64,000 bases of DNA from Cadophora sp. MPI-SDFR-AT-0126. Its lineage: Eukaryota; Ascomycota; Leotiomycetes; Helotiales; Ploettnerulaceae. Positions within the stretch are counted from its first letter, which is position 1. Each line of letters opens with the position of its first letter. The notes beneath the pieces are model-generated. The model searched no databases, was not told the origin of the DNA, and saw only the letters and a list, made by a program, of their open reading frames with translations. The position numbers and the translations under genes are program-made. The stretch lies in the NCBI GenBank assembly GCA_020747065.1, contig JAGMVK010000004.1, positions 2,914,001 to 2,978,000 on the forward strand, written 5' to 3'. Positions 58,619-64,000 of this stretch are shown here, one piece after another.

Positions 58619-61576
58619 TCATCTACTCGGTCCCGGAGTGGGACTGCTGTCGGTTTGTAAATCCAATGCTTTGAAGCTCGCCCATGTTTGCGCTGAAGCT
58701 AAGCCCAGACCTGCCAATGCCAAAATGAAAGCCGCAACTCCAAGTAACACAGCTGCCCAGAAAGTGTACCAAGAACTAGAGTCCCTTTTATCGCGCCACA
58801 GAGCAAAGAAGCCTCGAGGTTTCTGCTTCTCCATAAATTCCATCAGAATTTTGACACGTGGGCCAAGCTCAGGAAACCGTGCGAAAGGGAGGGTCCCAGT
58901 AGTTTCATCATCTTCTCTGTCTAGAAAGTCAAGCAATTCTTTGCAGTCTATTGGAAGCTCGCATTTCTGGTTGGCGCTGTTCTTAAGAAGTGAACGGACG
59001 GAGGGTCGTTTGTTCTGCTTTTCGCGTTGCTTTGAAAAGACCCGAGTCGCTCTGGACATTAGCTTGTTCCATTTCGACTTCCTTATTTTCACGGCAGCTT
59101 GATCCTCTATCCATGCACCGGATCGATGCCAAGGCAGGATTACATCATCTTCCTCTAAAGGAACTAGCCACCAAGGCAACGGAAGATCACAGAGTTGCTC
59201 GAGTGCTTCCGCAGGACTCGCTGAGAAGAGCCAGCGATATGACTGAAGGACTTCTTCTCTGTATTTGAGATCACCAGTATAAGTTGGTCTTGGGGATCCT
59301 GAATGTCTTGTGTCACAACCATATCGTTCACAGTATAAACTGAATCTTCGTCAGCATTGGCCCAAGGCTTTGAAGAAAAGTTGAGAAAGCTAGATAACAG
59401 CTTTGCAACTTACTGCCAACTCGCATTGTCCGAAATATGGGAAAAGAACCAATACACGTAGACCGTCATTGTCTCAGGATCAAACGTGAGATGCTCCTGC
59501 ATATATTCTGTCCAGTCCACGTTTATCCCTCCAATCCTTGTCAGCATAGGGATTTTCAAATTACTGGGAAGGAAAACGCCACTTCCCAAAGCGTATAATG
59601 GTCTAGACCAACTGTGACACAGAAGTGCGTTTGAGATCTCAGATAGAGGCGTTCGGAGTAAGTCTTCCACATTGTCGCACTCTAGCCTGCCCACCGAGAA
59701 GTCTGCCAAACTTTTCACCTGTCTACTCTTGAAACAAGTATTCATCAATTCAGTGGCAGCGAGAACATACAGAATATGCTTTCGATACTTCGAAATATTT
59801 TCCGGTTGCGGTTGTATCAAGAGCCGTCGAGCATAACACCTTTCCAAAATGGTACCCAAGCTGATCGTATACCATGCCTGATGATTCGCTCGGTGAAACC
59901 ATTCTTCGACCAAACCTGTACTTGCATCCTCGACAGCTTCAATGACCTCAATTAAGAGAGATATCAAAGTTTCTGGTTTGCAATGCGCGAAGAATGACCA
60001 TTCCTTCGGCATGTCAGGCTTTTTTCTTGTCCAACCGAAATCGAGAAATGTTCCTCGAGGTCTTCGGTCCCAGCAAGCATCCAGTCTCAGTTCAGGATCG
60101 CCTGTAGCGCAAAGTAGTCGCTCTTCAATCAACGGAATGAGAGTGGTTAGGTGTTGCCAGCTGGGTACAATTGTAGCCTGGAGGTTGTACCTCACTTCCT
60201 CACAAAGTCCAGCGAGGTTTTGATCATCTATTGCGCCATTGGGGATGGTCTTGCGCATGTTGTAACGGAGCGGGTATAAGTCCAAGATATGCCGAGTTGC
60301 GCAAAATTCCCACGGTGTCAAGTGCGCGTCTTCGTTGTGCGTGAGCTGAAAGTTTCCGAATGAGACAATAGGACAATTTACCTCGAACAATATTCATTCT
60401 TGATCTTCTTTCATTCTCAATGTCGATCTGTGCGAGGTATTCCGAGGAGAGAAACACTGTGCTGTAAAATTTTATCAGAGAACCCGTCCTCTCAGTCCTC
60501 TCAGTCCTCTCAGTTGATGGAGTTCTGCTATCATAGTCATTCTGACTTTCCGCTGAAGCTCTCCTGTTCCTGTCACCAAGGACGGACGAAACGCGGTGAG
60601 TTCCAGGCGCGAGAAAGGTACCATAGGGTACCAGCCATTGACATCCAGGAGAAGAAAAAGTGTCGATGGCAGGTGACGTTGAAGTTACATTGGTTATCCC
60701 GGATTTTTTCAAAAACTGAGCATAGCCCTCTTCTCCGTACCGCATAGGGTCGTCTTCATACTTGCTATCGTAGGCCCCCTCGTCGAAATCCATTACAGGA
60801 TGATATTCTGCGAATTCCGAGTCTTTACCTTTTTCAAGATCGATATTGAATGTGTCGTGCGGCGCATTATCTTCTCTATCCTTCCCTTTTGAACTAGGGT
60901 TCTGATCGAAAGATAACCCTCTCAATAGAACATCACTAAGCAGATTGTTTGTTTCCACAAGCTTTTCGACCAGAGGCATGAGGCTATTCTGAAAGACGCT
61001 CCATTCAATCCCATCAACATCGTGACCCCTCATGCGGTCTATCCTTTGAGGTACTCTTCTATGTACGAACGTCTCCGATATTTTGGAAGGTCCATACAAA
61101 GGATAGTAGTCGCCTTCTACCTCGCGTTTGTCGTTGGTCTCGAAAACGTTTCTCGAGGTAGTAGCTAGTCCTAATCCCCGATTTTCGAGAACGCCGACAC
61201 GTGTTCGCTCTTCTTCTTCCATTCTGTTCTGACGGTCATCGCGACTTCTTGGTGCTGTTTGTCCTTGTCTCACAACGTGATCATCGCTCCGTTCTCGCCT
61301 CACAACGTAATATTTTTGCCCATCTCGCTCTCCTTCGTACTGAGCTCGCCCCGAAGCGAGATGATTCTCTTGCGAATCTGCCCAAAGGACTTTATTCTCT
61401 TGGTTGAAGAACGAAGGGGGCGGAGGGGGCGCAATACGTCTCTGTCTTGCGTCAAACCTTGAGCCTCGTCGCCGGTTACCTTTGTATTCTTCCATTCGTG
61501 TTGGTCGGGAGCGGATCTCAGAAAGCAAACCAGATAGCAATGGAGGACTGTCCTCGTAGCCGTTGTATTGACTCAT
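58619..61576 (-). CDS. Orphan fungal protein with C-terminal membrane segment
   Basis: Likely exons are 60458-61576, 59414-60381 and 58619-59345, giving 937 residues. The second junction (GTAAGT to GAAG, phase 2) is firm. The first (GTGTTT donor to GAG acceptor, 76 bp) preserves the frame but is uncertain; an acceptor at 60345 (TTTCAG) also fits. The N-terminal 370 residues are charged and disordered, with an ERT-ERT-ERT run near the end. The middle is a globular helical region (PWEFCATRHILDLYPL, CWDRRPRGTFLDFGW). Near the C terminus WWLVPLEEDDV and WRDKRDSSSWYTFWAAVLLGV precede one hydrophobic helix. That architecture recurs in uncharacterised Pezizomycotina proteins. No enzyme motif is seen. 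Confidence 0.72.
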
Positions 61577-64000
61577 CCTGGTAATAAATATCTGGCTCCA
61601 CTTCGCAATGATTTTTGAAAATTTGGAAATGAAGCAGATTGCGGGAATTTGGGGATGAGGATCCAAAGTTCTGCTGTCATGTAGACGCATTTGCCCTTGA
61701 GGAGCTGAGGAGCTGAGGAGCTGAAATCGAGCGGCCCAATAGGATACCGTCGATGTCGATCGGGTGCAGCCAGCTCGGGGCGCATAACCTACCTTTTGGT
61801 GAGAGGGGCCAGTTGTCATTGGACGCCTTGCTTAGCGACATTGGGCCTTGCGATGATAATCCATTTTGGAGCAGCGACCGACCGACAATTGATGTAACTT
61901 GAACATAAACAACTATTGGCCGACTTTGGCCGAGCTGCTGGCTGGTCGGTTTGTGCTGATAAAAATGAGAAAAGATGGGGATTGGGCAGACTCCGCAAAT
62001 GATTACAATGTGCAACAGAAGATGGATTCAAGCAGCGTTAGAAAAGCGAAACCTGGAACGGATTGTGGTACAACGATGATGACTTATATCGCCTCCAAGC
62101 TCCAAGCTCCATCTGGATAATACGGTAGTAAATGATAAGTTGAGCTAGATTTCTAGCACAACTATCTACTCTAGCAACAGTTAGGCTGATCATCATGGTT
62201 TACTAGTCGAGATTCTCGTCGTACGTTATATCATGAGAAGGCAACGAGTAGAAGCTCCAGCCGCGTCCACAGAAGCGGGATAGAGCTGCAAACGCCCGTC
62301 ATGGGCAATATGTGCAGAACGTAGACTTCTAGGCGGTTGAGCAGTCTTGATCAGATCGGACTTGCTCTTCCGAGGCTCTATTGAACTTGCAGCGCCCACA
62401 GAGCATTTGGTTCCCTTCAAAGATGAGGTCGAATATATCCTCAAAGCCATTGAAATGGTTCTGTCGATCTCCATGCTGAAATTTATATTTCTGTGCGGAG
62501 AAATGGAGATTGGAAGTCTACTCGGGAAAATATTCTAGAAACGACAACGGTCGAGCCCTCTGGACAGTTGGAAGATGTCGAAGATGTAAAGTGGTAAGAG
62601 TGAAGTATATATTCACGAATACGACCATAACATACAACTCGCATATAGCCAAGCACGGTCTAAAGTCCAAGATCGACCCGAACAGCACATCATGGCTGAC
62701 GGGACGGGTATAAGCTACCTCCGGCTTCTGGGCAAGACATTCTGACAGCAGGAAAGAGTACGCATCATGCTGGACTTTAGACTACGCAAGATCAGAAACG
62801 AGTCCAGATGTCTGTGATGTTCAACTCAAAAGCTGTTCAAGAAGTTCCTGATGCCTCTACTTCATGACATCTTGGACAAGCGAGTGAGATATCAAGACGA
62901 AGAGGGGAGTGGCAGACTCCCCACCACACCGTCATAGCTGTCCGAAAGCTCTTGCGTCAACAGAGCATGAAGCAAACAGAGCACAAAAGCATGAAATGAA
63001 CTCGAAGATCATATCCCGGCTCCATGGACGAGCTGCCCAGATATTTGTGAATATCACACTGTTGGTGTTTCACTATTCCCCAATCGGGACATTTCTTGCT
63101 GGGGTCAGGGCCAGACGGTTGACCTGAAGCGGCCCTTTGCAACTGCTGACCAGCGAGGCCCCCAATGCACTTTCAAGTAAAAGCGCTCTGAGAACAAGAA
63201 TTGCAAAATCACATGTGTAATCTGCAAATGCGAGGCACGAATAATTAGGATATGTTTTTGGTTGCGAGGCCTATAACAGATGGCCCGCACCCTGGAGACG
63301 CTCTTCCATATCGCAGAACCAGACCACCAATCTGCAGCCATTTTAAAGCGCTTTGTCTGGAAGAGATTGGTGATTCTCAAATGCGAACTGCACACGAGAA
63401 GTTGGAATGCACAATCATCGAGTATCGAAACCGTCCAACCCGGTTGGCAATGCGAAACGAAAAGGATCATCCAGGTGCAGAAGAGTAAACAGCCACGAAT
63501 TTGGGCACAGATAGTCCTTCGAAGACGGACGAAGATGAATGAGAAGAGCACAGAAAAGAAGGAACTTCGGGATCAAACCGAATACAAGTGTCAGAAGATC
63601 CGATGGCAGCCTGTCGCAAGACAGAGATGCCCACCTTTTCGAGGCTGAGTCCCCCATTCCCCACCAGCCTGACGCAACAGAGATGGCCAGGATAGCGCGG
63701 CCTAGTCCAAGGCCTACAAGAGAACTCTAAAGCATAAAAACCTAAAATTCAGACAAGCGTTGACAGGTCAGATCGAACCAGGAACACAGATGAACGGAGG
63801 AACGAAGTGGGATGCACCGCCCCAGTGTCATCTGAAGCCTGCATCGAGGTGACTGGCACTGACGTCTCGCCTCGAGCCAATTATACTTTGCATCTGAGTG
63901 TAAATATGGAGCTCCATCACAGGAGAGTGCACGGTTTGGATTCAGCATCTCGGGGCACACGGTTTCAAAAGGTCGTCGGAGGACACGGCTGGCCGTTTGA
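61577..64000. other. Right-end region, degenerate ORFs only
   Basis: No intact gene is supportable. Between 62350 and 63000 coding-like fragments appear in shifting + strand frames, for example IELAAPTEHLVPFKDEVEYI and then CAEKWRLEVYSGKYSRND, each ended by stops. This could be the remains of a decayed gene. Overlapping frames at 63105-63660 on both strands have no domain. Confidence 0.4.
62350..63000 (+). pseudogene. Possible decayed gene fragments
   Basis: Stretches with plausible amino-acid composition are spread over two or three frames and broken by stops at about 62537, 62711 and 62793 and later. No family is recognisable. The reading may be coincidental, so this is a weak call. Confidence 0.2.

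Noticed and set aside
63105..63660. Overlapping ORFs of 120-148 codons at the right end
   Set aside because: Both strands are open over the same bases and neither reading shows a domain, signal peptide or splice support.

Overview
The window is nuclear DNA of a filamentous ascomycete (Pezizomycotina). Genes are split by introns of about 45-125 bp with GTANGT-type donors and CTRAY branch sites. The gene set is typically fungal: a Zn2Cys6 regulator, a HET-domain protein, a PDR-type ABC transporter, an NCoR/SNT1-like corepressor and many predicted secreted proteins. A leotiomycete or a neighbouring class is only my impression. No tRNA, rRNA, CRISPR array, transposase, reverse transcriptase or viral gene was recognised.

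Layout. 0-6 kb: a truncated leftward gene, then a gene-poor stretch with one weak small-gene candidate. 6-10.4 kb: a secreted mucin-like protein with Thr-Val-Thr repeats, a possible frameshifted micro-ORF, and a leftward secreted Cys-rich protein. 11-16.4 kb: an orphan acidic protein, a Zn2Cys6 factor and ORC5. 16.4-18.2 kb: an intergenic region with a recurring 16-nt motif. 18.2-29.2 kb: three leftward genes (PDR transporter, heat shock factor, spliceosomal cyclophilin CWC27). 29.6-34.8 kb: a compact metabolic trio of flavin monooxygenase, short-chain dehydrogenase and SnoaL/dienelactone-hydrolase-like protein. 35.5-38.7 kb: two nearly abutting disordered orphan genes, the second with 17-residue repeats, an AT-hook and an apparent frameshift. 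39.2-47.6 kb: deoxyhypusine synthase and a 1,960-residue SNT1-like SANT protein. 48.9-61.6 kb: accessory-looking part, with a HET protein, a four-module secreted Cys-rich protein, a small WAP-like secreted protein and an orphan tail-anchored protein. 61.6-64 kb: degenerate ORFs only.

Housekeeping functions (replication licensing, splicing, heat shock response, eIF5A hypusination, histone deacetylase recruitment) sit in the middle. Secreted and incompatibility-type genes lie on both sides of them.

The most interesting signal is a repeated 8-cysteine module: C-x5-C-x9-C-x(10-25)-C-x-[CY]-x(6-11)-W-x6-C-x2-C-x(25-32)-C. It occurs three times in the protein at 52.4-55.0 kb and once in the one at 9.4-10.4 kb. 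A phase-1 intron splits the same codon of the C-x5-C segment in all four copies, and a phase-2 intron lies directly before the Trp in three. I do not recognise this as a named family; its topology recalls CFEM but the spacing differs.
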